This document shows positions 7,618 through 16,734 of a stretch of 44,056 nt of DNA, piece by piece. The notes under the pieces were generated by a model, which was not told where the DNA came from, did no database searches, and saw nothing but the letters and a program-made list of their open reading frames with translations. The position numbers and the translations under genes were made by a program. The first letter of the stretch is position 1. Each line of letters begins with the position of its first letter. The stretch comes from Arenimonas composti TR7-09 = DSM 18010 (GTDB lineage: Bacteria > Pseudomonadota > Gammaproteobacteria > Xanthomonadales > Xanthomonadaceae): assembly GCF_000426365.1 (NCBI RefSeq), contig NZ_KE384525.1, positions 1-44,056 on the forward strand, in the 5' to 3' direction.

Positions 7618-10600
7618 ATGACGTTCATGAGCAGCGCGGCATTCGGCCGACGGGCGGCGATGGGTCGTGCGGCCACCTGGCGGTGGCTCGCGACTTTGAT
7701 GCTCGCGTGCATCGCAGTCTTCTGGAGCGCGCCGGGTTCGGCGCAGTCCTGCAACCTGCAGAACACGGGTGTGTCCTGGGCCTCCGGCGCACCGGGCTCA
7801 ACGGTGACCCTGAGCTTCGCCGTCGAGAACAGCCCCGCCTGCCCGGCCGGAGGCGTCGGCGGCAACATCTCGATCCCGATCGACACCACCGGCGGTGCCG
7901 TACTGACGTCCACCGGGATCATTTCCGGAACATTCGCCGGAGCCACCGCCGGTTCGACCGTCACCGTCCAGGTGAACCTGGGCACGAACTACAACGGCGC
8001 TGGCCAGGTCGTGGTCCAGTGTCTTTCGACCGCCTGTACCAACCAGGTCGTCCTGGACTTCGAAACCTATGCCGATTGGGTGCTGACCGCGATCGATCCG
8101 ACGCGAGTGATCCATGAGGGCATGGCCACCACCCTCGAGGCAACGTTCCTGAAAAACGGCTTGCCGGCGGGCGACACCGTCGAATTCCACGATTCCGCCG
8201 GTACCCTCGTCGGCACGTCGACCGCGGGCCCCAGCGGCACCGTCGATGCCTTCGTCCAGCCGCTCGGTGCGACCACGCACGTCTATACGGGCGAGACGCT
8301 GTGCAACCTGGGCACTGCCGACGGTTGCGGTGCCTTGTTGCCGGTGCAGTGGTACGTCACCGTCGAGGCGACCGGTGTTGAACCGGCCTCGCCGCTGACC
8401 TTCGATGTCGAGACCGGGGAAACGGTGTCGATGGAGGTGTTCTACGGCAGCGCCTCGTTCCCCGGCGACGACGGCACCGACATCCGGTGGACCGATCCGG
8501 TCACTTCGGTGATCGTCGAGACGGACACCGGTCTGTCTGCCTACGACTACATCCCGGCCACTCCCGGCGTTCACCAGGTCACGGCCGAGGTGGTCACCGG
8601 CTTCGGCTGTACGAACACCAATTGCACCCTCGGCACGCAGGAAACGTTCACGATCACGGCCGTCGAGCGCGCGATCGCGGTCTTCTCCGGCCAGAACCAG
8701 GCGAGTACGCCCAACACGCCGTTCCCGCTCGAACTCGAAGTGGGCGTCTCGGACGACGACGGCACCGGCGCGACCCCGGCGGCCAATGTCCAGGTCGAAT
8801 GGATCGTCGTGAACGGCACCGCCTCGCCGGCCATTTCGGTCTCGGACGGCGGCGGTGTGGCGCGCACCGTCGTCACTCCGACGGCAGTCGGTCCCGTGCA
8901 GGTCACGGCGCGCCGTCTTGACAGTGCCAAGCCCGGCGTCGCCTTCGCCAACCTGCAGGCCGATCCCATCCCGGCCGTGGTGACCTTCGTTTCCGGGCCG
9001 CTGACGCTCCAGCAGGGCACGCAGGGTCAGTACGTCGTCGAAGTCGCCGACGCCACCGGCGTGCCGATGACGTCCTTCCCGGTGACCTGGGCCGTCTCGC
9101 CTGCCACCGGCCTGAACCTGCTCAATCCGACCGGCACCGATACCGACGGCACCGGCCGCAGCACCGCGATCTTCGACGGCGTCGATGTCGACCAGTACCT
9201 GGTCGAAGCCAGCGTCGACCCCGACGGCATCCCGAACAACGGTGACGAGGGCACCGCCAGCTTCACCGTCGACGTCGTCCCGGTGCCGCTGTTCGACCAC
9301 GAGCAAGGCGACGGTCAGACCACGATCGTCGGCGTCCCCTTCGCCGACGACCTGATGGTCTATGCCTACGACAGTGCAGGCGACCCGACCGCGAACCTGC
9401 AGATCGACTGGGAACTGGTGACGGGCAACGCCACCTTCCCGGCGAGTTCCCAGACCAGTGTGGATGGCTTCGCCAGCATCGCGGTCACCCCGACCCAGAC
9501 CGGAACGCTGCAGATCCTCGCGCGGCGCAGCGACGAACCGAACCTGACGGTGCTGTTCACCCTGCAGGTGGATCCGCGGCCGGTGACGATGACGGCGGTG
9601 TCGCCGAACCCGAACCCGGGCTTCGTCGGGGTGCAGCAGCTCTATCGCGTCTACGTCGAGGAGGGCGGCGTCGCACGCCCGGCCACCACCGTTACCTGGA
9701 CCGCGGCGACGCCCGACATCACCGTCCTGAGCCCGACCAGCCAGACCAATGGCGCGGGCGAAGCCGAAGTCGCCGTCGTGCCGAACACGCCCGGCCTCCT
9801 CGCCGGCGTGCTGACTGCCAGCGTCGACCCCGACGGCGTCCCGGCCAGCGGCGACGAAGCCTCGTACATCTTCGATGCCAATATCCTGGGCGCCCCGGTG
9901 CTGACCAAGGAGGCCGGCGACAACGGCCAGGCCCTGCCCGGCGATGACTTCCCGGAACTGCAGGTCAGGACCCAGACCGGCACCTCGAACTTCTCCGCCA
10001 ACATCACCTGGACCGTCCTCAGCGGCGACGCGACCCTGTCCACGCCCGCGGTGGTCACCAGCAACCCGACCGACGGCCTCGCCCGCGCGACCATCACGGC
10101 CGGCACCAACGCCGGCCCGGTGCAGGTGGCCGCGACCTGGACCGACGTCGGCCTGCAGGTGGTCTTCGACCTCGAGGTGCGCGCCAACGCGACCACGATG
10201 AACGCGGTCAGCGACGACCCCGCCAACCTGCTGGTCGGCGTGCCGCGGATGTTCACGATCCACCTCGAGCAGAAGGGCCTGCCGGCGGCGCTGGTGCCGG
10301 TGACCTGGACGGCGGTGCCCGGCATCACGGTGACGGGCGGCGCGAGCGTCACCCTCGCGAGCGGCAATGCCAGCATGCAGATCCGCGGTGACATCGCCGG
10401 CGATTACCCGGACGGCGTCATCGCCAGCGTCGACCCCGACGGCAGGCCGGGCAGCGGCGACGAATCCGAGCACCGCTTCCACGTGATCGTCGACGTGCAG
10501 CGCGAACTCACCGTCGTTTCCGGCCAGAACCAGACCGGCATCGTCGGCGTCGCACTGGCATCGCCGCTGGTCGTGAATGCGGACGACAGCGGCACGCCGG

Positions 10601-13578
10601 CGGTGGGTCTCGCGATCGACTGGCAGGTTTCGCCGGCCGGTGCCGCCACGGTCAATCCGGGCGGCCCCACGGACGGCCTGGGCAATGCCCAGGCGAGCGT
10701 GGTACCGGGGGCGCCCGGCACGCTGACGATCGTCGCCAGCCGCAGCGATGACCCGTCGGTGCAGGTGGTCTTCACCGCCGACATCGTCGCGGCCGGCACC
10801 AGCCTGAGCGCGGTCACGCCGAATCCGGTGACGATCGGCGACGGCGTGGCCACCGTGTTCACGGTCGAGGCCACGCAGGGCGGCGCCCCGCTGGCCGGCG
10901 TGGTCGTCGACTGGAGTTCGGTGGCCGGGCTGACGATCGGCGGCGGCACCAGCCTCACCGGCGCCGATGGCCGCGCCAGCGCCACGGTCGCCGGCACGGC
11001 CCCCGGCAGCTATCCCGGCGGCGTGACCGCGGCGATCGACCCGGACGGCATCCCGGCTTCCGGCGACGAGTCCAGCGTGGCCTTCACCGTCGACGTCAGT
11101 TCGGCGCCGACGCTGCGCATCAACGGCGGCCAGGGCCAGACCGGCACGGTGGGCCAGACGCTGGCGCAGGTGCTTTCGGTGGTTGCCGAGGACAGCGGCG
11201 TGCCGGCCGCCAGCGAGCCGATCTCCTGGCAGGTGGTCACCGGCACCGCGACCCTCAATGCCAGCGGCGACACCGACGGCAACGGTGAGGCGCACGTCAG
11301 CGTGATCCCCACCTCGCCCGGCCCGCTGGTGATCACCGCCGAGCGTCTCCTGCATCCCGGGGTCATGGTCACCTTCAACCTCAATGCGACCGCGGAGGCG
11401 ACCATCACCCGAGCATTGACACCGAACCCGGCGCAGCTCGAGGTCGGCGTGCCGACGACCTTCTCGGTCCAGGTCGAACAGGGTGGCGCCCCGCTGCCGG
11501 GCGTGACGGTCACCTGGAACGCCGCACCCGGCATCCTGATCCAGAAGCTCGATACCACGACCGATACCGACGGCGAGTCCTCGGTGACGGTCACCGCGAC
11601 GACGGTCGGAAACATCGCCAATGCCCTGCAGGTCGAGGTCGATCCCGACGGCATTCCCGCGAGCGGCGACGAGTCGTCGCTGACCTTCTCGGTCACCGCG
11701 GCGACGGTGCCGACCCTGGCGATCGCCGGCGGCGACAACCAGGCGACGGTGGTGGGCAGCGCGTTCGCGGCGCCGCTCGAGGTGCTGGCCAGTGACAGCG
11801 GCACGCCGACGGCCGGCCTGGTGATCGACTGGACCTCCACCGGCAACGTCATCGTGACCGCCGGCGGCCCGACCGGGAGCGACGGCAAGGCGAGCGCCAC
11901 GGTGGTCGCCGGTTCGACGCCGGGCACCGCGACGGTCACCGCGTCCCGCAGCGACGACCCGTCGGTATCGGTGACCTTCCAGCTGACGGTTTCGCAGTTC
12001 GGCACGCTGACCGTGACCGGCGGCGACGAACAGGTGCTGCAGCCGAACGAGCCGTCGGCCCCGCTCGAGGTCACCCTGCACGACGGCGGTGGCCTGCCGG
12101 TCGCGGGTGCGGTGATCCAGTGGTCGGCTTCGTCCGGCACGCTCGCGAGCGCGACCTCGACGACCAATGCCGCCGGCGTCGCCACCAACACGGTGACGGT
12201 GTCGGTCGCGGGTGCGATCGAGGTCACCGCGACCTCGCCGATCGCCGCCGCGCCGGCGGTGTTCTCGCTGAACGGCGCGCTGGCCGGGCTGCCGGGCCTC
12301 GACCCGATCCAGCAGCAGGTCGCCATCGCCATCGACAACGCCTGCCCCGCGCTGGCGGCACTCGCCGCACCGAGCGCGGAACAGGCCGACCTGCTGGCAC
12401 GCTGCCGGGAGCTGCTCGACTCCGCCGGTGTCGATCCCGACGCGGTCGTCGGCGCGCTCGACGAGCTGATGACTCCGCTCGCCCTGGCCCAGGGTCAGGC
12501 GTCGCTGGCCGCGGTGCAGGCGCAGTTCCAGAACCTGAAGGCGCGCATCGCCGCGCTGCGCAGCGGCACGATGGGCACAAGCTTCGGTGGCCTGGCGCTC
12601 AACACGCGTTCCGGCCCGCTGTCGCTGGAGGCCCTGTCCAGCGCGTTCAGCCAGGCCGAGGATCCGGCCGCGGGCGGTGAGATCGGCAGCGATTTCAGCC
12701 GCTGGGGCTTCTTCGCCTCGGGCAACATCGGCCGCGGCGAGTTCGACGAGGGCAGCCTCGATCCGGCGTTCGACTTCGACATCGAGGGGCTGACCTTCGG
12801 CCTCGACTACCGCTACAGCGATTCGTGGATCTTCGGCGCCGCCCTCGGATACACGCGGCAGGACACCGAACTCGCCGACAACCGCGGCAGCGTCGACACC
12901 ACGGGCTGGTCGGTCTCGGCCTACACCACCTACTACAAGTCCGACTCCTGGTATGTGGACGGCGTGCTCACCTTCGGCCAGAACGATTTCGGCCTGGTGC
13001 GCAGGATCGACTACTCGCTGCCGCTGCCCGGTGGCGGCATGAGTTCGATCTCGCAGGTGGCGAAGTCGGATTCCAGCGGCGACCTGCTCTCGGCCGCGTT
13101 CACCTTCGGCCGTGACTTCAATCGCGGCGCGTTCGGCATCGGTCCCTACGGCCGTCTGCTCTATACGCGCCTGGACTTCGACGCGATCGACGAACAGCTC
13201 GCGCCGGGCGCCGGCAGTGGCCTCGGCCTGCACATCGACGAGCGCACGATCACGTCGCTGGCCTCGACCGTCGGCGCCAAGCTGACCTATACCCACAGCG
13301 CCGAGTGGGGCGTGCTGATTCCGCACTTCCAGCTCGAATGGGAGCACGAGTTCCGCGACGACCCGCAGGCGCTGCAGGCGCGCTTCCTGCACGACCCGAC
13401 CGCGACCCCGATCATCGTGAGCGGCGATGCGAGGGACAGCGACTACTTCCGGATCGGCGTCGGCCTGTCGCTGGTGCTCACCAAGGGCCGCTCGGGCTTC
13501 CTCTACTACGAACAGCTGCTCGGCCGGAACGGCGAGTCGCAGTACAACGTCGCACTCGGTCTGCGGATGGAGTTCTGA
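7618..13578 (+). CDS. Giant Ig-like-repeat autotransporter (surface adhesin-like)
   Basis: A 1986-residue type Va secretion protein. A long signal peptide (residues 1 to about 43: positive start, hydrophobic LATLMLACIAVFWSA, then GSAQ) leads to a Cys-rich head (about 44-350). About twelve Ig-like modules follow (about 358-1555): five two-domain units repeating every ~202 residues, each with a DPDG-x-P-x-x-GDE motif, then two single modules. A helical linker (about 1558-1685, with a CPAL...LLARC pair) precedes a beta-barrel translocator of about 300 residues that ends in Phe (GLRMEF). The ATG is preceded by GGGGA at good spacing. Such proteins usually mediate adhesion or biofilm formation. Ligand and function are unknown. 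The PP2C gene lies 113 bases downstream on the same strand. Confidence 0.92.
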   Translation: MTFMSSAAFGRRAAMGRAATWRWLATLMLACIAVFWSAPGSAQSCNLQNTGVSWASGAPGSTVTLSFAVENSPACPAGGVGGNISIPIDTTGGAVLTSTGIISGTFAGATAGSTVTVQVNLGTNYNGAGQVVVQCLSTACTNQVVLDFETYADWVLTAIDPTRVIHEGMATTLEATFLKNGLPAGDTVEFHDSAGTLVGTSTAGPSGTVDAFVQPLGATTHVYTGETLCNLGTADGCGALLPVQWYVTVEATGVEPASPLTFDVETGETVSMEVFYGSASFPGDDGTDIRWTDPVTSVIVETDTGLSAYDYIPATPGVHQVTAEVVTGFGCTNTNCTLGTQETFTITAVERAIAVFSGQNQASTPNTPFPLELEVGVSDDDGTGATPAANVQVEWIVVNGTASPAISVSDGGGVARTVVTPTAVGPVQVTARRLDSAKPGVAFANLQADPIPAVVTFVSGPLTLQQGTQGQYVVEVADATGVPMTSFPVTWAVSPATGLNLLNPTGTDTDGTGRSTAIFDGVDVDQYLVEASVDPDGIPNNGDEGTASFTVDVVPVPLFDHEQGDGQTTIVGVPFADDLMVYAYDSAGDPTANLQIDWELVTGNATFPASSQTSVDGFASIAVTPTQTGTLQILARRSDEPNLTVLFTLQVDPRPVTMTAVSPNPNPGFVGVQQLYRVYVEEGGVARPATTVTWTAATPDITVLSPTSQTNGAGEAEVAVVPNTPGLLAGVLTASVDPDGVPASGDEASYIFDANILGAPVLTKEAGDNGQALPGDDFPELQVRTQTGTSNFSANITWTVLSGDATLSTPAVVTSNPTDGLARATITAGTNAGPVQVAATWTDVGLQVVFDLEVRANATTMNAVSDDPANLLVGVPRMFTIHLEQKGLPAALVPVTWTAVPGITVTGGASVTLASGNASMQIRGDIAGDYPDGVIASVDPDGRPGSGDESEHRFHVIVDVQRELTVVSGQNQTGIVGVALASPLVVNADDSGTPAVGLAIDWQVSPAGAATVNPGGPTDGLGNAQASVVPGAPGTLTIVASRSDDPSVQVVFTADIVAAGTSLSAVTPNPVTIGDGVATVFTVEATQGGAPLAGVVVDWSSVAGLTIGGGTSLTGADGRASATVAGTAPGSYPGGVTAAIDPDGIPASGDESSVAFTVDVSSAPTLRINGGQGQTGTVGQTLAQVLSVVAEDSGVPAASEPISWQVVTGTATLNASGDTDGNGEAHVSVIPTSPGPLVITAERLLHPGVMVTFNLNATAEATITRALTPNPAQLEVGVPTTFSVQVEQGGAPLPGVTVTWNAAPGILIQKLDTTTDTDGESSVTVTATTVGNIANALQVEVDPDGIPASGDESSLTFSVTAATVPTLAIAGGDNQATVVGSAFAAPLEVLASDSGTPTAGLVIDWTSTGNVIVTAGGPTGSDGKASATVVAGSTPGTATVTASRSDDPSVSVTFQLTVSQFGTLTVTGGDEQVLQPNEPSAPLEVTLHDGGGLPVAGAVIQWSASSGTLASATSTTNAAGVATNTVTVSVAGAIEVTATSPIAAAPAVFSLNGALAGLPGLDPIQQQVAIAIDNACPALAALAAPSAEQADLLARCRELLDSAGVDPDAVVGALDELMTPLALAQGQASLAAVQAQFQNLKARIAALRSGTMGTSFGGLALNTRSGPLSLEALSSAFSQAEDPAAGGEIGSDFSRWGFFASGNIGRGEFDEGSLDPAFDFDIEGLTFGLDYRYSDSWIFGAALGYTRQDTELADNRGSVDTTGWSVSAYTTYYKSDSWYVDGVLTFGQNDFGLVRRIDYSLPLPGGGMSSISQVAKSDSSGDLLSAAFTFGRDFNRGAFGIGPYGRLLYTRLDFDAIDEQLAPGAGSGLGLHIDERTITSLASTVGAKLTYTHSAEWGVLIPHFQLEWEHEFRDDPQALQARFLHDPTATPIIVSGDARDSDYFRIGVGLSLVLTKGRSGFLYYEQLLGRNGESQYNVALGLRMEF
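8689..12288 (+). repeat. Coding tandem repeat: ~606-bp Ig-like double-module units
   Basis: Within the autotransporter gene, modules starting with a GxxQ motif recur at about residues 358, 565, 767, 967 and 1170, then 1371 and 1468. The DPDG motif recurs near 534, 736, 939, 1141 and 1342. The roughly 202-residue period equals about 606 bp of DNA. Copies are diverged at the amino-acid level (most similar among units 4-6) and are not exact DNA repeats. Confidence 0.8.
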
Positions 13579-13589
13579 CCGGTGCCAGT

Positions 13590-13615
13590 GCCGCGGCCGG
13601 CCCATGCCGGTCGCG
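13590..13615 (+). other. Imperfect hairpin after the autotransporter gene
   Basis: Arms CCGCGGCCGG and CCGGTCGCGG pair with one mismatch around a 6-base loop, 12 bases after the autotransporter stop. No T-run follows, so it may be a stabilising 3' structure or a weak attenuator before the PP2C gene rather than a clear terminator. Confidence 0.4.
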
Positions 13616-13691
13616 GCTTGCGGCCCGAACCAGCACGGTCCCATGATGGGAAACCCATGAGTCGCACGACCTCCGCCCTGCAGGCCACGCA

Positions 13692-14393
13692 ATGATCGAA
13701 TTCGGGCACCTCAGCCATGTCGGCCTGCGCCGCGAGCTGAACGAGGACACCTACTTCGGCGATGCCGAACTCGGCCTGTGGCTCGTCGCCGACGGCATGG
13801 GCGGTCACGAGTTCGGCGAAGTCGCCAGCGCGCTGGCCCGCGACGCGGTCGTGCGCGAGGTGCGCGCCGGCCGGTCGCTGACCGATGCGATCCGCCGCGC
13901 CGACGAGGACATCATCCGGCACAGCCGGCAGCGCGCGGAAAGCCTGCCGATGGGCACGACCGTCGTCGCGCTGCGCATCCAGGACCACCGCTTCGAACTG
14001 GCCTGGGTCGGCGACAGCCGCGCCTACCTGTGGAACGGCCAGCTGCGCCAGCTGTCGTCGGACCACAGCTATGTGCAGGAACTGATCGACCAGGGCGCGA
14101 TCACCGCCGAACAGGCGCGCGCACATCCGCACCGCAATGTCGTCACCCAGGCGCTCGGCGTCACCGATCCGCAGAACCTCAAGGTCGAGGCGCTGTCCGG
14201 CGAGCTGAAGCCGGGCCAGCAGCTGCTGCTGTGCAGCGACGGCCTCACCGAAGAAGTCGACGATGCCGGCATCGCCGCCCTGCTCGCCCGCACCGAACTG
14301 ACCGCGCAGGAATGCGTCGACCACCTCGTGTCGGCCGCACTGGACGGCGGCGGCTCCGACAACGTCACGGTGCTGTTGCTGCGCCGCGTCTGA
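13692..14393 (+). CDS. PP2C-type serine/threonine protein phosphatase
   Basis: A 233-residue metal-dependent (PPM/Stp-type) protein phosphatase that removes phosphate from Ser/Thr residues. The metal-binding motifs are all present: the N-terminal RELNEDTYF (E18, D19), VADGMGGHEFGE (D34, G35), the central WVGDSRAYL, and the C-terminal GSDNVTVLLL. Length matches the single-domain bacterial family. There is no signal peptide or membrane anchor, so it is cytoplasmic. It follows the autotransporter on the same strand and converges on the Ser/Thr kinase gene 25 bases away. The kinase is its obvious partner, with the phosphatase presumably reversing its phosphorylations. A CAGG stands 7 bases before the ATG. 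Confidence 0.95.
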   Translation: MIEFGHLSHVGLRRELNEDTYFGDAELGLWLVADGMGGHEFGEVASALARDAVVREVRAGRSLTDAIRRADEDIIRHSRQRAESLPMGTTVVALRIQDHRFELAWVGDSRAYLWNGQLRQLSSDHSYVQELIDQGAITAEQARAHPHRNVVTQALGVTDPQNLKVEALSGELKPGQQLLLCSDGLTEEVDDAGIAALLARTELTAQECVDHLVSAALDGGGSDNVTVLLLRRV

Positions 14394-14418
14394 GCGGCGC
14401 CTGGGTCGACCGGATCGC

Positions 14419-15945
14419 TCAGGTGGCCGGCGGCGCCGGCGGCAGCGCCGGTGCTTCGCCACGATCACCCCGACCGGCGATGTCGACCAGCTGCAGCAGG
14501 TATTCGTCGGCAGCATCGATGTCCAGGCCCTTGCGCGCGAGCTGGCCACAGGCCGACCACAGGGTGCGCTCGCAGGCCTCGTAGGCGTTGCGGCGATAGA
14601 AGGCGACCAGGGCGGCGATGCCGGCGCGGGCACGCGCGTTCTCCGGATCGAGCACCAGCGCCTGGCGGAAATAGCCGAGCGCGCTGTCGTCCGGCGGCCA
14701 GTCGAGCTTGCGGCCGTAGTCGTTGTTGCTCTTGTCGGTGCCGTAGGCGAGCAGGGCTTCGCCGGCATTCAGCGCCTGGTCGATCTGCGCCTGCTTGTCG
14801 GCATCGACCGGCACCGGCATCTCGAAGCCTTCCGGCAGCCGGCCGTCGACCGGCGGCGGGGTCGGGTTCGTGACGACCGGGCGCGGCGGTTCGGGCGTCG
14901 GCACCGGTTGCGGCGAGGGGGACAGCAGCCACCAGGCGCCCAGGGCGATCACCAGCAGGCCGGCGGCGCCGGCCGCCGGAATCACCCAGCCCGGACGCTG
15001 CGTCTGACCGCCGCGGGCGCTGATGCGGGTGCGCTGCTGGGTCGCGGCGCCACCGGCGATGCGGTTGCCGCTGCCCGGCTTGCGCTGGGTGGTTTCCTGC
15101 AGCACGGCGCCCTGCGGCGCGGCGTCGACGAGCTTGTGCAGCGCGTCGATGAAGGCCTTGCCGTTGTTGTAGCGCTGCCCGGCTTCCTTGGCCATCAGGC
15201 CGTCGACCAGCGGCTGCAGCCAGGCGTAGCGGTCCGACAGTTTCGGCACCGGATGGGTCACGTGCATCAGCGCGACCGTGAACGGATCGCCCGACTGGTA
15301 GGGCGGATGGCCCTCGAGCATCTCGTAGAGCACGGTGCCGAGGCTGTAGAGGTCGGAGCGGCCATCGACCGGCTCGCCGCGCGCCTGCTCCGGACTCATG
15401 TAGTCAGGCGTGCCGATCGAGGCGCCGGCGACGGTGGAACTGTTGCTGCCGTCCATCGCCTTGGCGATGCCGAAGTCGGCGAGCACGACCCGGCCGTCGT
15501 TGCGGAACAGCACGTTGCCCGGCTTGACGTCGCGGTGCACGAAGCCCTTCTCGTGCGCGAAGTCGAGGCCATTGGCGATGTCGGAAACGATGTCGAGGAT
15601 GTGCGCGACGCTGAGCCCGCCCTCGGTGATGCGGTCCTTCAGCGTGCCGCCGGGGATGTACTCGGCCGCGAGGTAGTAGACGCCGGCGTGGCTGCCGATG
15701 TCGTAGACCGTGACCAGGTTCGGGTGCTGCAGCTTCGCGGTGATCTTGCCTTCGATCAGGAAGCGGCTGGCGAACTCGGAATTGGCCGCGAGCGCCGGCG
15801 ACATCACCTTCAGCGCGACCTCGCGCTCGAGCGATTCCTGCACCGCGAGGAAAACCGAGGCCATGCCGCCCTCGCCGATCGGGCGAAGGATCTTGTAGCC
15901 GGGGATGTTGATGTCGACCGAAGTCAGCAGGACGGTGGCGTTCAA
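14419..15945 (-). CDS. Transmembrane serine/threonine protein kinase with periplasmic TPR-like domain
   Basis: A 508-residue Hanks-type (PknB-like) kinase. The kinase domain covers about residues 14-275, with the glycine loop GEGGMASV (24-31), ATP-binding lysine K46, catalytic HRDVKPGN (D139) and DFG (157-159). An activation loop rich in Ser/Thr ends GTPDYMSPEQ. A basic linker precedes one membrane span (about 319-341), then a Pro-rich stretch and a C-terminal helical, TPR-like domain (about 365-490) with two cysteines, probably periplasmic. The topology fits a sensor that relays envelope signals inward. The start is TTG, preceded by GAGG at 5-base spacing. No ATG or GTG lies nearby before the glycine loop. 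It faces the PP2C gene. Confidence 0.94.
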   Translation of the reverse strand: MNATVLLTSVDINIPGYKILRPIGEGGMASVFLAVQESLEREVALKVMSPALAANSEFASRFLIEGKITAKLQHPNLVTVYDIGSHAGVYYLAAEYIPGGTLKDRITEGGLSVAHILDIVSDIANGLDFAHEKGFVHRDVKPGNVLFRNDGRVVLADFGIAKAMDGSNSSTVAGASIGTPDYMSPEQARGEPVDGRSDLYSLGTVLYEMLEGHPPYQSGDPFTVALMHVTHPVPKLSDRYAWLQPLVDGLMAKEAGQRYNNGKAFIDALHKLVDAAPQGAVLQETTQRKPGSGNRIAGGAATQQRTRISARGGQTQRPGWVIPAAGAAGLLVIALGAWWLLSPSPQPVPTPEPPRPVVTNPTPPPVDGRLPEGFEMPVPVDADKQAQIDQALNAGEALLAYGTDKSNNDYGRKLDWPPDDSALGYFRQALVLDPENARARAGIAALVAFYRRNAYEACERTLWSACGQLARKGLDIDAADEYLLQLVDIAGRGDRGEAPALPPAPPAT

Positions 15946-16007
15946 CGTGGCCTCGCCGGTCGGAACTCGCCCCGATTATCCACGATGGCCGCCACCTGCG
16001 CGCGCCT

Positions 16008-16733
16008 TCAGGCGGGCTCGGGCACGTCGGCCGCGACGGCCTCGGGCCAGAGCCGGCGGCCGGACTTCGCGGCGATCTTCGCGATCCGCGCCTCGTGTGC
16101 GGCGAGTTCCGCGGCGTTGGCGTGCAGCACCCGCGCCCGGGCCTGCACCGTCGGGTCGAAGTCGATCCGCACGCCGACCGCGGCGGGCTCGACCACCGCG
16201 AAGCCGAGGTCGCCCTGCCCCGAGGTCATGCCGAGGTAGACCTCGGCCAGCAGTTCGGCGTCGAGCAGGGCGCCGTGCAGCTTGCGGTGGCCGTTGTCGA
16301 TGCCCAGGCGGCGGCACAGCGCGTCCAGGGAGTTGCGCTGGCCCGGCCAGCGCTCGCGCGCCATCGCCAGGGTGTCGAGCACGCTGGCGTGGTCGACGAT
16401 GCGGCCGTAGTGCGGACCCGCCAGCGACAATTCGTAGTCGAGGAAGCCGACGTCGAAGCCGGCGTTGTGGATGACCAGCTCGGCGCCTTCGATGAACGCG
16501 AGGAACTCGTCGATCGCGCTCGCGAACGGCGGTTTGTCCTGCAGGAATTCCAGGGTCAGCCCGGTCACTTCCTGGGCGCCGGCTTCCATCTCGCGACCGG
16601 GATTGAAGTAGCGATGGAAGTGGCGGCCTGTCGGGCGCCGCTCGATCATTTCGATGCAGCCGATCTCGACGATGCGGTTGCCCTTCTCCCAGGCCAGGCC
16701 GGTGGTCTCGGTGTCGAGGACGATCTGCCGCAT
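16008..16733 (-). CDS. dnaQ: DNA polymerase III epsilon subunit, 3'-5' exonuclease
   Basis: The proofreading exonuclease of the replicative polymerase. The 241-residue product has the DEDDh exonuclease motifs: LDTETTGL near the start (D7, E9), HNAGFDVGFLD near residue 90, and a late H-x4-D pattern in LHGALLDAELLAEVYL. The C-terminal part, which contacts the polymerase subunit alpha in E. coli, is less conserved. The gene lies one base after the rnhA stop, so the two are co-transcribed in this genome, whereas in E. coli dnaQ and rnhA are divergent. The ATG at 16733 gives the standard MRQIVLDTETTGL N-terminus. Confidence 0.97.
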   Translation of the reverse strand: MRQIVLDTETTGLAWEKGNRIVEIGCIEMIERRPTGRHFHRYFNPGREMEAGAQEVTGLTLEFLQDKPPFASAIDEFLAFIEGAELVIHNAGFDVGFLDYELSLAGPHYGRIVDHASVLDTLAMARERWPGQRNSLDALCRRLGIDNGHRKLHGALLDAELLAEVYLGMTSGQGDLGFAVVEPAAVGVRIDFDPTVQARARVLHANAAELAAHEARIAKIAAKSGRRLWPEAVAADVPEPA

Positions 16734-16734
16734 C

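Noticed and set aside
8689-12288. Regular repeats that might be a CRISPR array
   Set aside because: The period is about 606 bp, units are diverged, and they are continuous coding sequence for Ig-like domains. No cas genes are present.
7798-13692. A 1964-codon open frame antisense to the autotransporter gene
   Set aside because: It is the mirror of a GC-rich coding frame with repeated low-AT codons. It is rich in Arg, Gly, Asp and His without any domain, while the plus strand has a signal peptide, repeats and a barrel.
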